Below, piece by piece: positions 15,894 to 26,209 of a stretch of DNA of 64,000 bases (positions are counted from its first letter, which is position 1; each line of letters starts with the position of its first letter). Below the pieces are notes generated by a model that worked only from the letters and a program-made list of their open reading frames with translations, did no database searches and was not told the origin of the DNA. The position numbers were made by a program, and so were the translations under genes. Origin of the DNA: Pseudooceanicola sp. (lineage in GTDB: Bacteria > Pseudomonadota > Alphaproteobacteria > Rhodobacterales > Rhodobacteraceae); NCBI RefSeq assembly GCF_029213205.1, contig NZ_JARGNH010000005.1:1-64000 (forward strand). The letters run 5' to 3'.

Positions 15894-18800
15894 GCCCGCG
15901 CGACGAGGCAACCCAACGCCAGGTCGAGGCCTCGACCCCTGAACGGTCAACCTGGCTGTCGGCCAATGCCGGGTCCGGCAAGACCCGCGTCTTGACCGAC
16001 CGGGTGGCGCGGCTGCTGCTGTCGGGGGTCGAGCCTCAGCATATCCTGTGCCTGACCTACACCAAGGCGGCGGCGAGCGAGATGCAGAACCGGCTGTTCC
16101 TGCGTCTCGGTGGCTGGGCAATGCTGGGCGACGGCGCGCTGCGCGACGAGCTGGACCAGCTGGGCGCCGCCGGCCCCTATGATCTGGACCGGGCGCGGAC
16201 CCTGTTTGCCAGCGCCATCGAAACCCCGGGCGGGTTGAAGATCCAGACCATCCATTCGTTTTGCGCCGCACTGCTGCGACGGTTTCCGCTGGAGGCCGGG
16301 GTCAGCCCGCAATTCGCCGAAGCCGAGGAGCGCGCCACCGCATTGATGCGGGCCGAGATTGTCGAGGCGCTGGCCGATGGGCCGGAATCGAACCTTGTGG
16401 CGGCAATTGCGCGCCATCTGACCGATCAGAATTTCGACAAGCTGACCGGCGACATCACCCGCAATGCCGATGCCTTTCGTCAGCCGCTGTCGGATGCCGA
16501 ACTGCACGCGCTGTTTGACCTGCCCGCCGGGCTGGACCGTGACGGGCTGCTGGCACTGGCGATCCCGCCGGGGGCCAATGACCTGTTGCAGCGGCTGATC
16601 TCAGGGCTGGCCCAGGGATCGAGCACCGATGCAAAGGCGGCGGACAAGCTGCGCCAAATTGGCGACCTGGGGGCGGGGTGCCTGCCGGTGCTTGAGGATG
16701 TGTTCCTGTTCAAATCCGGGGACAAGGCGCTTACCGCCAAGATCGGGTCTTTTCCGACCAAGGCAACGCGGTCCTCCCTTGCCGAATTGATGCCACAGCT
16801 AGAAGACTGGATGCGGCAGATCGAGCGGGCTCGTGACCTGCGCGCCGGGCTCGATGTGGCTGAACGCACCCGCGCGCTCTATGATTTTGCCGACGCGTTC
16901 CTGCGCGACTATGAGGCGACCAAGCAACTGCGCGGCTGGCTCGATTTCGACGATCTGATCCATCGGGCGCGCGATCTGCTCTCCGATCCCGGGGTCGCGG
17001 CCTGGGTGCTCTATCGGCTGGACGGCGGCATTGATCACATTCTGGTCGACGAGGCGCAGGACACCAGCCCGGTGCAATGGCAGGTGATCGAACGGCTGGC
17101 GCGGGAATTCACCAGCGGCGCCGGGGCGGTTGACGGGCAGGCGCGCACGATCTTTGTGGTCGGCGATAAGAAGCAGTCGATCTATTCGTTCCAGGGTGCC
17201 GATCCGCGCGAATTCGACCGGATGCGGGCTGATTTTTCAGAACGGCTGGCAAGCGGGCCAAGCCCCTTGCAAGTGCTGGAGCTGGCCTATTCGTTCCGTT
17301 CGGCTTCGGCGATCCTGGCGCTGGTTGACACCACTTTCGAGGGGCAGGAGGCCGCCGGGTTCGGCGGCAACGAACCGCACCACGCCTATAAGGCGTCGAT
17401 GCCCGGCCGCGTCGACCTCTGGCCGGTGGTGGAAAAGACCGAAGCGCCGGAGGCGCGCGCCTGGACCGATCCTGTCGATCAGCTGGGACAGAATGATCAC
17501 CGGGTGCAGCTGGCCGCTGCGGTGGCCAAGAACATCAAGGCGATGATCGACAGATCAGAGCCTATTCCGGAGGAAATCGACCGGTCTGGCGCCTACAGGA
17601 TGCGCCCAGTCACGGCCGGGGATTTCCTGATCCTGGTGCAGCGCCGGTCCGAGCTGTTTCACGAAATCATCGCCGCCTGCAAGGCGGCTGACCTGCCGGT
17701 CGCCGGGGCGGACCGCCTGAAGGTCGGGGCGGAACTGGCGGTGCGCGATCTGGCGGCGCTGCTGAAATTCCTGGCGACGCCTGAGGATGACCTGTCGCTG
17801 GCGGTGGCGTTGAAATCGCCGTTGTTCGGCTGGGATGAACAGATGCTGTTCGATCTGGCGCATAAGCGGAGTGACAAATTTCTCTGGCCGGCGCTGCGCG
17901 GACGACGCGATGAATTCCCGGACACGCTCAGCCTGCTTGACGACATGCTGCGGCAGGCGGATTTCCTGCGGCCTTATGATCTGATCGAGCGGATCCTGAC
18001 CCGGCATAAAGGGCGCAAGAAGCTGCTGTCGCGGCTGGGGGACGAGGCCGAGGATGGCATCGACGCCTTGCTCGATCAGGCGCTGGCGTTTGAACGCAAC
18101 GCGGTGCCCAGCCTGACCGGGTTCCTGGTCTGGATGGAAACCGACGAGCTTGAGATCAAGCGCCAGCTCGACAGTGCGGGGGATCGGATCCGGGTGATGA
18201 CGGTGCATGGCGCCAAGGGGCTGGAATCGCCGATTGTGATCCTGCCTGACACCGCCACCCGGCGGGAACCGGCAGGCGACCGGATCGCGCCGATCGGGGA
18301 TCGGGTGGCCTGGTCGGTGTCCGCCGATGCCGCCCCGTCGCGCCTGCGCGCCGCGATCAGCGATCAGCGCGAGGCGCGGGCGCGCGAGCGCGAGCGTCTG
18401 CTCTATGTGGCGCTGACCCGGGCGGAGAAATGGTTGATCGTCGCCGCGGCGGGCGATTTGGGCAAGAACGGCGCGGCCTGGCACGACCGGGTGCGCGGCG
18501 CCATGGAAACACTGGGCGCAACCCCGGCGGAGCTGCCCACCGGGTCGGGCTTGCGGCTGCAATCCGGTGATTGGGATATGGCCATCGCTGAGACGCCCCA
18601 GGCGGAAATCGGACCAGTCAGCGCCCCGGTGCCTGACTATTTCAACCACCCCGTCGTCGCTGCCCCGGCGCGAATTTCGACCCTAACCCCGTCGGATCTG
18701 GGCGGTGCCAAGGCGCTTGCCAGCGAGGCCGGACTGAATGAGGCGCAGGCGATGCGGCGCGGGCGCCAGATCCATCTGCTGCTTGAACTGCTGCCAGAGG

Positions 18801-19264
18801 TCGATCCGGCGCACTGGGCCGAGACCGCCACGCGGCTGCTGTCGCGCGGGCCGGACGCCGCAGAGGAAGCTGAGATCGCGGTATTGTTCGCCGAGGCGCA
18901 GCGCGTGTTGGAAAACGACGCCCTGCGGCCCCTGTTCTCGGGCGAGGCGTTGGCCGAAGTGCCGGTATCGGCAGCATTGGAGGAGTTGGGCAACGCGCGA
19001 ATCCATGGGGTGATCGACCGGCTGATCATCGAGGAAGGCCGGATCCTGGCAGTGGATTTCAAGACCAACGCCGCGGTGCCGACCGACCCGAAGGAGGTGC
19101 CCGAGGGGCTGTTGCGGCAGATGGGCGCCTATGCCAGCGCGCTGCGGCAGATCTTTCCCGAACACCGGATCGAGGTCGCGATCCTCTGGACCCAGACTGC
19201 CGAACTGATGATCCTGCCTCACGATATTGTGGTTGCGGCGCTAAAGGCCACCACCGCTCCTTGA
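15890..19264 (+). CDS. addA: double-strand break repair helicase-nuclease AddA
   Basis: A 1124-residue UvrD/RecB-type helicase and nuclease that works with AddB in recombinational repair. Helicase motifs in order: Walker A ANAGSGKTRVLTDR (about residue 27), LCLTYTKAAASEM, IQTIHSFCAALLRRFP, the Walker B box LVDEAQDTSP, VGDKKQSIYSFQGAD, VMTVHGAKGLE and YVALTRAEKW. The C-terminal nuclease has HLLLELLP, HGVIDRLI and AVDFKTNAAVP with the catalytic Asp and Lys. ATG at 15890 is chosen because it overlaps the addB stop; an upstream in-frame start lies wholly inside addB. Confidence 0.96.
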   Translation: MSPRDEATQRQVEASTPERSTWLSANAGSGKTRVLTDRVARLLLSGVEPQHILCLTYTKAAASEMQNRLFLRLGGWAMLGDGALRDELDQLGAAGPYDLDRARTLFASAIETPGGLKIQTIHSFCAALLRRFPLEAGVSPQFAEAEERATALMRAEIVEALADGPESNLVAAIARHLTDQNFDKLTGDITRNADAFRQPLSDAELHALFDLPAGLDRDGLLALAIPPGANDLLQRLISGLAQGSSTDAKAADKLRQIGDLGAGCLPVLEDVFLFKSGDKALTAKIGSFPTKATRSSLAELMPQLEDWMRQIERARDLRAGLDVAERTRALYDFADAFLRDYEATKQLRGWLDFDDLIHRARDLLSDPGVAAWVLYRLDGGIDHILVDEAQDTSPVQWQVIERLAREFTSGAGAVDGQARTIFVVGDKKQSIYSFQGADPREFDRMRADFSERLASGPSPLQVLELAYSFRSASAILALVDTTFEGQEAAGFGGNEPHHAYKASMPGRVDLWPVVEKTEAPEARAWTDPVDQLGQNDHRVQLAAAVAKNIKAMIDRSEPIPEEIDRSGAYRMRPVTAGDFLILVQRRSELFHEIIAACKAADLPVAGADRLKVGAELAVRDLAALLKFLATPEDDLSLAVALKSPLFGWDEQMLFDLAHKRSDKFLWPALRGRRDEFPDTLSLLDDMLRQADFLRPYDLIERILTRHKGRKKLLSRLGDEAEDGIDALLDQALAFERNAVPSLTGFLVWMETDELEIKRQLDSAGDRIRVMTVHGAKGLESPIVILPDTATRREPAGDRIAPIGDRVAWSVSADAAPSRLRAAISDQREARARERERLLYVALTRAEKWLIVAAAGDLGKNGAAWHDRVRGAMETLGATPAELPTGSGLRLQSGDWDMAIAETPQAEIGPVSAPVPDYFNHPVVAAPARISTLTPSDLGGAKALASEAGLNEAQAMRRGRQIHLLLELLPEVDPAHWAETATRLLSRGPDAAEEAEIAVLFAEAQRVLENDALRPLFSGEALAEVPVSAALEELGNARIHGVIDRLIIEEGRILAVDFKTNAAVPTDPKEVPEGLLRQMGAYASALRQIFPEHRIEVAILWTQTAELMILPHDIVVAALKATTAP

Positions 19265-19321
19265 CCACAGGCCAGGGCGGGCCTACCTTGAATTTCGAAA
19301 TTTCAGCCTGGGAGCATGGCA

Positions 19322-19642
19322 ATGGCGACCGTAGCCGCAACCGACGACACCTTCGAAACCGAAGTGATCAATTCCGACCTGCCCGTGGTGGTGGATGTCT
19401 GGGCCGAATGGTGCGGGCCCTGCAAACAGATCGGCCCGTCGCTGGAAGAATTGTCCGAAGAGCTGGCTGGCAAGGTCAAGATCGTCAAGGTCGACGCCGA
19501 TACCAACCCGAATTCGATGATGTCGATGGGGGTGCGCGGCATCCCGGCGCTGTTCATCTTCAAGAACGGCGAGATCGTTTCGAACCGCACCGGCGCGGCA
19601 CCGAAAGCGGCGCTGCAAAGCTGGATCACCGACTCGATCTGA
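19322..19642 (+). CDS. trxA: thioredoxin 1
   Basis: A 106-residue cytosolic disulphide reductase. The active site [10 protein letters not shown] has cysteines at residues 31 and 34, and the conserved cis-proline is in [12 protein letters not shown]. The ATG at 19322 is preferred to the one at 19316 because GGGAG ends 7 bases before it, whereas it is only one base from the earlier ATG. It lies 57 bases after addA on the same strand and is followed by a strong terminator, so it ends this transcription unit. Thioredoxin after addA is common in the Rhodobacterales. Confidence 0.95.
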   Translation: MATVAATDDTFETEVINSDLPVVVDVWAEWCGPCKQIGPSLEELSEELAGKVKIVKVDADTNPNSMMSMGVRGIPALFIFKNGEIVSNRTGAAPKAALQSWITDSI

Positions 19643-19668
19643 TCGGATCACACAATCTGAATCGGATG

Positions 19669-19694
19669 CGGGCGCCATTTGGTGCCCGTTTTCC
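19669..19694 (+). terminator. intrinsic terminator after trxA
   Basis: An 8-bp stem (CGGGCGCC at 19669-19676 with GGTGCCCG at 19681-19688, one G-T pair, 4-base loop) is followed by TTTTCCTTT. It separates trxA from the convergent gene whose stop is at 19700. Confidence 0.75.
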
Positions 19695-19699
19695 TTTGC

Positions 19700-20605
19700 C
19701 TAGACCGGCCAGCCACCGCGGCGCAGGGCGGCGGCAATCTGCGCCTCAGCCTCGGGTCGCCCGGCGTTGATCGCCATCACCTGCCAGAACCAATGCAGAT
19801 AGCCCGCGTAATCAGGGCGCATCCGGGTGACTTCTGCAAAGGCAGCGGGTTCACCCAGATCGGCGACATTGGCGGCGATGTGATGAAAATCGATCCGCGC
19901 GAACAACACGCAGGGCTTGGCGAAGAAATAACCGTTGAAGGCGGCAGAAGAATTCTGGGTGACCACATAATCGCAGGCGGCGAGATGCTGCGCCATGTCG
20001 CCCTTTGCGATGCTCAGGCGCGGGTGTTGTCGGGCCAGATCCTCCAGTGCCTGGATGTCAGCGGCATCATAGATCTCGTTGGGATGCAGGGTGGCAATAA
20101 CCGGACGGACAGGATCATGCCTGAGCGTCGCGGCGATCATGTCGATCGGGGCACAGGTCTGAAACGAGCGGTGTTCGCGGATCCGCCCCTGAAGCGGGAT
20201 ATAGACATAGCCGTCGTGACCTGTGGATCGGTTGCCGAACAGCCGCTTGCGCCAGAACCGGGCAAAGCGCGTCGCCGCGTCCGGATCGCCGGTGGCTGGA
20301 AAATCCTGCCCGGCGACATGCCAATTCCAACGCTGCGCGGATCGCTCGATTGCCCAGAACGGGTAGTGATAGACCCTTCTGACGGTCAGCGCCCGGTCAT
20401 GGGTCGGCGCATCCATGTGGAACAGGTCATAGCCTGGTAATGTGGCGACGGCGATACGTCCCTGGGGGCTGTTTTCCAGCAATTCGACCGTCAGCCCGGC
20501 CTCTTGCACCACCTCAGTCACCTTGGCGAAAAAGTTGTGCTGCCCAGCGCGGACGCTGGTCAGCAAATCGGGATCGAGATGGAACCGCACCGGGGTCTTT
20601 TGCAT
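19700..20605 (-). CDS. conserved protein resembling capsule polysaccharide/Kdo-transferase-like proteins
   Basis: A 301-residue protein without signal peptide or membrane segment. Family membership is uncertain. The C-terminal half has the logic of capsule-export glycosyltransferase-like (KpsC/KpsS-type) domains: [12 protein letters not shown], then [26 protein letters not shown], comparable to the 'order of serines before a GKP' segment of those families. Start at 20605 is used since the in-frame extension overlaps hslV on the opposite strand; no clear ribosome site is visible. It is convergent with trxA and divergent from hslV (100 bases). It is not linked to other surface-sugar genes here, so a role in sugar transfer is only a possibility. 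Confidence 0.6.
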   Translation of the reverse strand: MQKTPVRFHLDPDLLTSVRAGQHNFFAKVTEVVQEAGLTVELLENSPQGRIAVATLPGYDLFHMDAPTHDRALTVRRVYHYPFWAIERSAQRWNWHVAGQDFPATGDPDAATRFARFWRKRLFGNRSTGHDGYVYIPLQGRIREHRSFQTCAPIDMIAATLRHDPVRPVIATLHPNEIYDAADIQALEDLARQHPRLSIAKGDMAQHLAACDYVVTQNSSAAFNGYFFAKPCVLFARIDFHHIAANVADLGEPAAFAEVTRMRPDYAGYLHWFWQVMAINAGRPEAEAQIAAALRRGGWPV

Positions 20606-20705
20606 GGGCGCGACGCTAGTGGTCAGGGTCCGCTCAGGCAAGACCTGCCCTTGCCGCGCGGCGGTCCAGCCCGCATATAGACGGAACCATTGCAGGAGGT
20701 TTCGT

Positions 20706-21263
20706 ATGGCTGAGACTAGTTTTCCGGGTTGGCACGGCACCACGATCATCGGGGTTCGCAAGGGCGGCCAGGTGGTGATTGCCGGTGACGGCCAGGTATC
20801 GATCGGCCAGACGGTGATGAAAGGCACGGCGCGCAAGGTGCGCCGCCTCAGCCCCGGCGGACATGATGTGGTGGCGGGCTTTGCCGGATCCACCGCCGAT
20901 GCCTTTGCCCTGCTCGAACGGCTGGAGGCCAAGCTTGAGGCGACGCCGGGTCAATTGGCCCGGGCAAGCGTCGAACTGGCCAAGGATTGGCGCACCGACA
21001 AATACCTGCAAAAGCTTGAGGCGATGCTGATCGTCAGCGATGGCACGGACATCTTTGTGATCACCGGCGCCGGTGACGTGCTGGAACCCGAACATGATGT
21101 GACTGCCATCGGGTCGGGCGGCAACTACGCGCTGGCCGCCGCGCGGGCGCTGATGGACAGCGACCAGAGCGCCGAACAGATCGCCCGCAAAGCGATGGCG
21201 ATTGCCGCCGATATCTGTGTCTATACCAACGGAAATCTCACGGTTGAAACGATTGGCGCCTAG
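20706..21263 (+). CDS. hslV: ATP-dependent protease proteolytic subunit HslV
   Basis: A 185-residue threonine peptidase, the core of the HslVU (ClpYQ) protease. AGGAGG lies 7 bases before the ATG. Unlike E. coli HslV, which has only the initiator Met to remove, this one has an 11-residue leader ([11 protein letters not shown]) before the catalytic Thr12 of TTIIGV, a feature of alphaproteobacterial forms that needs self-cleavage. [13 protein letters not shown] and [19 protein letters not shown] are family blocks. It is followed by hslU after 54 bases. Confidence 0.96.
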   Translation: MAETSFPGWHGTTIIGVRKGGQVVIAGDGQVSIGQTVMKGTARKVRRLSPGGHDVVAGFAGSTADAFALLERLEAKLEATPGQLARASVELAKDWRTDKYLQKLEAMLIVSDGTDIFVITGAGDVLEPEHDVTAIGSGGNYALAAARALMDSDQSAEQIARKAMAIAADICVYTNGNLTVETIGA

Positions 21264-21317
21264 CACGGATTTTCCGAAAAATCGACTGCTGAGCCGCCGC
21301 CAACCGAAAGGACCAAA

Positions 21318-22628
21318 ATGACCGATCTGACCCCCCGCGAAATCGTCTCGGAGCTCGACCGCTATATCATCGGCCAGAATGACGCCAAGCGCGCCGTCGC
21401 CGTCGCCATGCGCAACCGTTGGCGCCGGCAACACCTGCCCGACGATCTGCGCGACGAGGTCTATCCAAAGAACATCCTGATGATCGGCCCCACCGGCGTC
21501 GGCAAGACCGAGATTTCGCGTCGCCTGGCGAAACTGGCGCGGGCGCCGTTCATCAAGGTTGAGGCAACGAAATTCACCGAGGTCGGCTATGTCGGCCGCG
21601 ATGTCGAACAGATCGTGCGCGATCTGGTCGATGCGGCGATGGCCACGACGCGCGACTACATGCGCGAAGACGTGAAGGCCGCCGCGCATCGGGCCGCCGA
21701 GGATCGGGTGATCGAAGCGATTGCCGGGGTCGATGCCCGCGAAGGCACCCGCGAGATCTTTCGCAAGAAGCTGAAGGACGGCTTGCTCGATGACGAGGAA
21801 ATCGAGATTGAGCTTGCCGACACCGCCTCGCCCATGGGGATGATGGACATTCCCGGCCAGCCCGGCGGCGGTCAGATGGGGATGATGAATCTTGGCGATC
21901 TGTTCGGCAAGGCCTTCGGCGGGCGCACCACGACCAAGCGCCTCAGGGTGCGCGACAGCTATGACGTTCTGATCAGCGAAGAGGCCGACAAGCTGCTCGA
22001 TGACGAACAGGTCAAGATCGCGGCGCTGAAGGCGGTCGAGGAAAACGGCATCGTGTTTCTGGACGAGATCGACAAGGTCTGTGCCCGCGCCGATGTGCGT
22101 GGCGGCGACGTCAGCCGCGAGGGCGTGCAGCGCGATCTGCTGCCGCTGATCGAGGGCACCACCGTCAGCACCAAGCACGGGCCGGTGAAAACCGACCATA
22201 TCCTGTTCATCGCCTCCGGTGCATTCCATATCGCCAAACCGTCGGACCTGCTGCCGGAATTGCAGGGACGGCTGCCGATCCGGGTCGAGCTGCGACCACT
22301 GACCGAGGCGGATTTTGTCCGTATCCTGACCGAAACCGACAATGCGCTGACCCTGCAATATGCCGCGCTGATGGGGACCGAAGAGGTCAAGGTCAGCTTT
22401 ACCGAGGATGGCATTGCCGCGATTGCGCGGATCGCGGCAGACGTGAATGCCAATGTCGAAAATATCGGCGCCCGGCGGCTCTATACGGTGATCGAACGGG
22501 TGTTCGAGGAATTGTCGTTCACCGCCCCGGATCGCGGCGGTGACGAGGTGGTGATCGACGCAGAGTTCGTGCAGAAAAACGTCGGCAAGCTGGCCGAGAA
22601 CATCGATATCAGCCGGTTTGTGCTATGA
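21318..22628 (+). CDS. hslU: ATP-dependent protease ATPase subunit HslU
   Basis: A 436-residue AAA+ unfoldase that feeds substrates to HslV. Walker A is [14 protein letters not shown] (about residues 56-69), Walker B is [11 protein letters not shown], and the C-terminal [19 protein letters not shown] leads to the conserved extreme C-terminus [10 protein letters not shown] that docks into HslV. An insertion domain rich in Met and Gly ([18 protein letters not shown]) is visible. AAAGGA precedes the start. The last bases overlap the GST gene start by four. Confidence 0.97.
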   Translation: MTDLTPREIVSELDRYIIGQNDAKRAVAVAMRNRWRRQHLPDDLRDEVYPKNILMIGPTGVGKTEISRRLAKLARAPFIKVEATKFTEVGYVGRDVEQIVRDLVDAAMATTRDYMREDVKAAAHRAAEDRVIEAIAGVDAREGTREIFRKKLKDGLLDDEEIEIELADTASPMGMMDIPGQPGGGQMGMMNLGDLFGKAFGGRTTTKRLRVRDSYDVLISEEADKLLDDEQVKIAALKAVEENGIVFLDEIDKVCARADVRGGDVSREGVQRDLLPLIEGTTVSTKHGPVKTDHILFIASGAFHIAKPSDLLPELQGRLPIRVELRPLTEADFVRILTETDNALTLQYAALMGTEEVKVSFTEDGIAAIARIAADVNANVENIGARRLYTVIERVFEELSFTAPDRGGDEVVIDAEFVQKNVGKLAENIDISRFVL

Positions 22629-23266
22629 GCCTGGCACATCATCAACTGTTCATCTCGATTGGGCCGAACCCGCGGCTGGTGCGGATGTGTGCGGAGGAAA
22701 AGGGTCTGGAGATCCCGGAAACCCTGGTCGATCTGCGCGGTGGCGAGAACCGGCGCGACGCCTATCTCAAGCTCAATCCCGGCGGTCAGATGCCGGCGCT
22801 GCGGCTGCCCGATGGTCAGGTCATCGCCGAGACCCTGGCGATCTGCGAATACCTGGAAGAGCTGCACCCGGAACCGGCGCTGATCGGCTCTAACCCGGCG
22901 GAACGCGGGGAAACCCGGATGTGGTTGCGCCGGGTGGAAAACCTCTATGTGCGGCCGATGATCGACGCCTATCGCTACGGTCCGGGCCTGCCCCTGTTCG
23001 CCAACCGGATGCGCTGCCTGCCTGAGGCCGCGCCAGATCTGCTGCTGCTGGCGCATGATGGCGAGGCCTGGCTGAACGCGCAGATCGGCAAGGGGCCCTA
23101 CCTTGCCGGGGCGCGGATGACGCTGGCCGATGTGATGCTGTTTGCCTTTGTCGATTTCGCGGCGATGCGCAATGTGATGACACTGGATCCGGCACATGCG
23201 GCGCTGCAACCCTGGTTCGCACGAATGGCGGCACGGCCTTCGGCGGCGGCGACCTTGACGGTTTGA
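22625..23266 (+). CDS. glutathione S-transferase family protein
   Basis: A 213-residue cytosolic GST. The N-terminal thioredoxin-like domain shows [19 protein letters not shown], the cis-proline loop [12 protein letters not shown] and the glutathione-binding [13 protein letters not shown]. The helical C-terminal domain has [13 protein letters not shown]. The usual active-site residue position holds Ser/Gly rather than a clear Tyr or Cys, so the substrate class is open. Start overlaps the hslU stop (ATGA), so it is probably co-expressed with the HslVU protease. It ends 10 bases before the convergent smr gene. Confidence 0.85.
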   Translation: MSLAHHQLFISIGPNPRLVRMCAEEKGLEIPETLVDLRGGENRRDAYLKLNPGGQMPALRLPDGQVIAETLAICEYLEELHPEPALIGSNPAERGETRMWLRRVENLYVRPMIDAYRYGPGLPLFANRMRCLPEAAPDLLLLAHDGEAWLNAQIGKGPYLAGARMTLADVMLFAFVDFAAMRNVMTLDPAHAALQPWFARMAARPSAAATLTV

Positions 23267-23276
23267 GCCCGTCCGC

Positions 23277-23861
23277 TCAACGACTTCGCCGCAAGTAGAT
23301 GTAATAGGCGCCGTCGCCGCCATGGCGCAGATGTGCCGGGGTGATCTGCAACACCAGCGCCGCCAGCGGTGGCGTGCTCAGCCAATGCGGCACCTGATGG
23401 CGCAGCACCCCGCGCCGCACCGGGATCGGATCGCCATCGTCGCGGTCGCGGCCCTTGCCGGTGATCACCAGAACCAGGCGTTTGCCCTCGCCGCTGGCGC
23501 GCAGGATAAACCCGGTCAGCACCCCATGTGCGCGGTCGAGGGTCATGCCATGCAGATCGACCCGTGCCTCTGGCGCCAGCTTGCCACGGGTCATCTTGGC
23601 ATGTGCCTTGCGATCCATCTGGATTGGCGCCTTGGCCAGGCGGTCACGGATCGGATGCAGGATGTCATGCGACGGCCCCCGATCATAGGCCGATTGCCCG
23701 ATATGGAAGTCAGGATGTGGATCGGGCTGTATCAGGGTCTGTTTCGGCTTGGGTTTGGCGGCCTCCGGCGTCGGTCTGCGGCGGTCTTGATGCAGTCTCT
23801 GGGTGCTTTCCGCCACCTTCCGCCAAAGCTCGGCCTCATCCGGTTTTAGCCGCCTGCTCAT
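23277..23861 (-). CDS. Smr domain protein
   Basis: A 194-residue protein with a C-terminal Smr (small MutS-related) domain. The DLHGMTLDRAH motif at about residue 97 and the VITGKGRD motif are the hallmarks; in other organisms this domain is a DNA or RNA endonuclease. The first 80 residues are charged and low-complexity (PKPKQTLIQ), probably disordered. It is last in the minus-strand operon tim44-mltA-smr, overlapping mltA by four bases. Its exact substrate is unknown. Confidence 0.87.
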   Translation of the reverse strand: MSRRLKPDEAELWRKVAESTQRLHQDRRRPTPEAAKPKPKQTLIQPDPHPDFHIGQSAYDRGPSHDILHPIRDRLAKAPIQMDRKAHAKMTRGKLAPEARVDLHGMTLDRAHGVLTGFILRASGEGKRLVLVITGKGRDRDDGDPIPVRRGVLRHQVPHWLSTPPLAALVLQITPAHLRHGGDGAYYIYLRRSR

Positions 23862-24904
23862 CCCGGATCCTCAGTCAGCATCGCATAGGCGCGCTGGATC
23901 GGCATCAACACCACCATGCGCCCGCCATCGCGCAACCGCCCGGCCGTGCGGCCCGCCACATCACCGGTACCAAAAAAGATATCCGCCCGTTGTGCGCCCT
24001 TGATGGCCGATCCAGTGTCCTGGGCAACCATCAGCCGATGCATCGGGCCCTGCCCTTCCTTCTCGATCCAGACCGGCGCGCCGAGCGGCGTGTAGCGCGG
24101 ATCGACGGCGATCGAGCGCAGCGGGGTGATCGAGCGGTTCATCGCCCCAAGCGGCCCTTTGGACGCCGGTACATGCGACACGGTGCGAAAGAACACATAA
24201 GAGGGGTTGTGGCGCAGCAATTCCATCCCGTCGACGGGATTGCGATTGACCCAGCTGCGGATCACCTGGGCTGAGACCTGATGCGCCTTGTACACACCGC
24301 GACGTACCAATTCCTGCCCGATGGAGCGATAGGGGTGGCCATTGGCACCGGCATAGCCGACCCGGATGGCGCCGCCATTATCCAGCCGGATCCGTCCGGA
24401 CCCCTGGATCTGCAAAAAGAACAGTTCGACCGGATCATCGACCCAGGCGATTTCCAACCCGCGCCCGCGCATCCGGTCGCTTTCCTCGATCGCCCGGCGG
24501 CTGAGCCAGGTGCCGCCCCGTGCTTCGGGCGGCATCCGGTAGACCGGATAGCGATAGCGGGCGTTCGGGGTGAGAGAGCCGTCGAGTTCGGGTTCGAAAT
24601 AACCGGTGAACAGGCCAGGCTCGCCGTCTTCGATCAGGACCGGGCGAAAGAACAGCTCAAAGAAAACCTTGGCGCTTTTCTGGTTCTGGGCCGCGGCGCA
24701 CAGGATGCGCCAGTCCGGTTCGTCCATATCGGTACAGGTTTCGACGAAAACCGCCAGCGCGGCGGCATGATCGTCCTTGTCCCAGTCATTCAGCTGATCG
24801 AATGACAGGATCGTGTGGCTGACCTCAGGCCCGGCGGCGCCGCCGGTGGATGCGCCCGCCATCATCAAGCCTGCCGCCAGAGCCGCAAGCCAGCGCCTGA
24901 TCAT
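23858..24904 (-). CDS. mltA: membrane-bound lytic murein transglycosylase A
   Basis: A 348-residue peptidoglycan-cleaving enzyme that makes 1,6-anhydromuropeptides in the periplasm. An N-terminal signal peptide ends near GAAG (about residue 25); no lipobox cysteine is seen. The MltA domain has FTGYFEPELDGS, RYPVYRMP and FFLQIQGSGRIRLDNG. The C-terminal 3D domain with catalytic Asp is seen in SIAVDPRYTPLGAPVWIE and LMVAQDTGSAIKGAQRADIFFGTG. It overlaps the genes on both sides by four bases. Products could feed the AmgK-MurU salvage pair in this window. Confidence 0.94.
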   Translation of the reverse strand: MIRRWLAALAAGLMMAGASTGGAAGPEVSHTILSFDQLNDWDKDDHAAALAVFVETCTDMDEPDWRILCAAAQNQKSAKVFFELFFRPVLIEDGEPGLFTGYFEPELDGSLTPNARYRYPVYRMPPEARGGTWLSRRAIEESDRMRGRGLEIAWVDDPVELFFLQIQGSGRIRLDNGGAIRVGYAGANGHPYRSIGQELVRRGVYKAHQVSAQVIRSWVNRNPVDGMELLRHNPSYVFFRTVSHVPASKGPLGAMNRSITPLRSIAVDPRYTPLGAPVWIEKEGQGPMHRLMVAQDTGSAIKGAQRADIFFGTGDVAGRTAGRLRDGGRMVVLMPIQRAYAMLTEDPG

Positions 24905-25560
24905 TCGCCAGTGGCGACAAGCAGCCAGTTGGGATCATCAGATCCCATCTGGCGGGCAAAGGTCCAGGTGTCGCGCTGGGTCTTGGCCTCACCAGGCTTG
25001 CCTTCAACAATATCGCCGCCCCTGTCGCGCACCACCGAGGTCAGTTGACCGATAAAGCGCACGCTCAACTCGGCCTCATGGGTAACGGCGTCATAGGTCG
25101 CATCGACCAGGGTCAGTTCCTTGAGCCCAACAAAATCAGCTTCGATCTGAAGCCCCTGTTGTTCGCGCATCGAGACCACTTCGGAAAAGCTGTCATAGAC
25201 CTCGGTCGCCAGGAATGGCTTGATCGCGGCCAGTTCGCCGCGTTCGAAATTCATCAGAATCATTTCATAGGCACCGCGCGCGCCGGTCAGGAATCCGCTG
25301 ACGTTGAACGAGGGCTCGGCCCGCTTCATCGCCTCAAGCGCTTTGGCGGCCGGGCTGCCCTCGGGCACATGATCGATGATATCGCGATCCGCGCCACCCT
25401 CGATCACATCAAAGCTGCGCTTGCGAACCGGTTCGGCGCCGGGCTGTGGCAGCGGCGGTTTTTCAAACCCCTCGCGGGTGCCAAGGACGCTGCGCAGGCG
25501 CAGGATCAGAAAGACGGCGATTCCGGCCAACACGAGCAGCTGTAGGATGGGCGAGTTCAT
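24901..25560 (-). CDS. Tim44 domain-containing inner-membrane protein
   Basis: A 219-residue protein with one N-terminal membrane segment (SPILQLLVLAGIAVFLILRL) and a C-terminal Tim44/MRPL45-type domain (FLTGARGAYEMILMNFERGE and the YDSFSEVV region). Alphaproteobacterial Tim44-domain proteins are relatives of the mitochondrial import factor and of TimA of Caulobacter. Start at 25560 has GAGG 7-10 bases upstream; a longer in-frame start has no support. It is first in the operon with mltA and smr and is divergent from fxsA, which lies beside secB, so envelope and protein-export genes group together here. Confidence 0.88.
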   Translation of the reverse strand: MNSPILQLLVLAGIAVFLILRLRSVLGTREGFEKPPLPQPGAEPVRKRSFDVIEGGADRDIIDHVPEGSPAAKALEAMKRAEPSFNVSGFLTGARGAYEMILMNFERGELAAIKPFLATEVYDSFSEVVSMREQQGLQIEADFVGLKELTLVDATYDAVTHEAELSVRFIGQLTSVVRDRGGDIVEGKPGEAKTQRDTWTFARQMGSDDPNWLLVATGE

Positions 25561-25661
25561 TAAGATCCTCATTGGCGGGCATGGCAAGCCACGACTTGCA
25601 TCCCTATGTAGGTGAGCGGTGTGGGCAAGTCCACCATGCCGCCTTGTTAGGAGCATATGTT

Positions 25662-26150
25662 ATGTGGTTGTTCGTCGCCTTTATCGCAATCCCGATGATC
25701 GAGATTGCCTTGTTCATCCAGGTTGGCGGAGCCATCGGCCTGGGCTGGACCCTGGCCATTGTGTTGTTGACGGCGATCCTGGGCACCTGGCTGGTGCGCA
25801 GCCAGGGCGCCCTGGTGTTGAACCGGATCAGGCAAAGCTTTTCCGAATTGTCCAATCCGGCAGAGCCATTGGCCGAGGGCGCGATGGTGCTGTTTGCCGG
25901 GGCCCTGTTGCTGACACCTGGTTTCTTTACCGACACCCTCGGGTTTCTGCTGTTGATTCCGGCAGTGCGCCGGGCCGCATTTACCTGGGGGCGGCGCCAT
26001 GTCCATGTTCAGGAATTCACCACAGGGCCGCAGCAGCGCCCGCGTCCGCGCCCGGAAACCGCAATCCCCGAGGTGATCGAGGGCGAATTCACCGAGGTCG
26101 ATCCGGCCAAGCGACCGACCCATCAGCCCTCGCATTGGACGAAGCATTGA
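25662..26150 (+). CDS. fxsA: FxsA family membrane protein
   Basis: A 162-residue inner-membrane protein with three hydrophobic segments (residues 2-20, 25-45 and 75-100) and a soluble C-terminus. Family features are the PMIEIALFIQVGGAIGLG start and LFAGALLLTPGFFTDTLGFLL. In E. coli FxsA (suppressor of F exclusion of phage T7) has no proven biochemical role. The ATG at 25662 has AGGAG 8 bases upstream. It is divergent from the tim44 gene and 59 bases before secB. Confidence 0.9.
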   Translation: MWLFVAFIAIPMIEIALFIQVGGAIGLGWTLAIVLLTAILGTWLVRSQGALVLNRIRQSFSELSNPAEPLAEGAMVLFAGALLLTPGFFTDTLGFLLLIPAVRRAAFTWGRRHVHVQEFTTGPQQRPRPRPETAIPEVIEGEFTEVDPAKRPTHQPSHWTKH

Positions 26151-26209
26151 GACGCATCAAAACTGCTGATAGGAAGCGGCCAAATATGCCAATCTTGGGA
26201 GCATTCTAG

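Noticed and set aside
14583-16271. 562-codon minus-strand frame
   Set aside because: Antisense of addB and addA; both real proteins are unmistakable on the plus strand.
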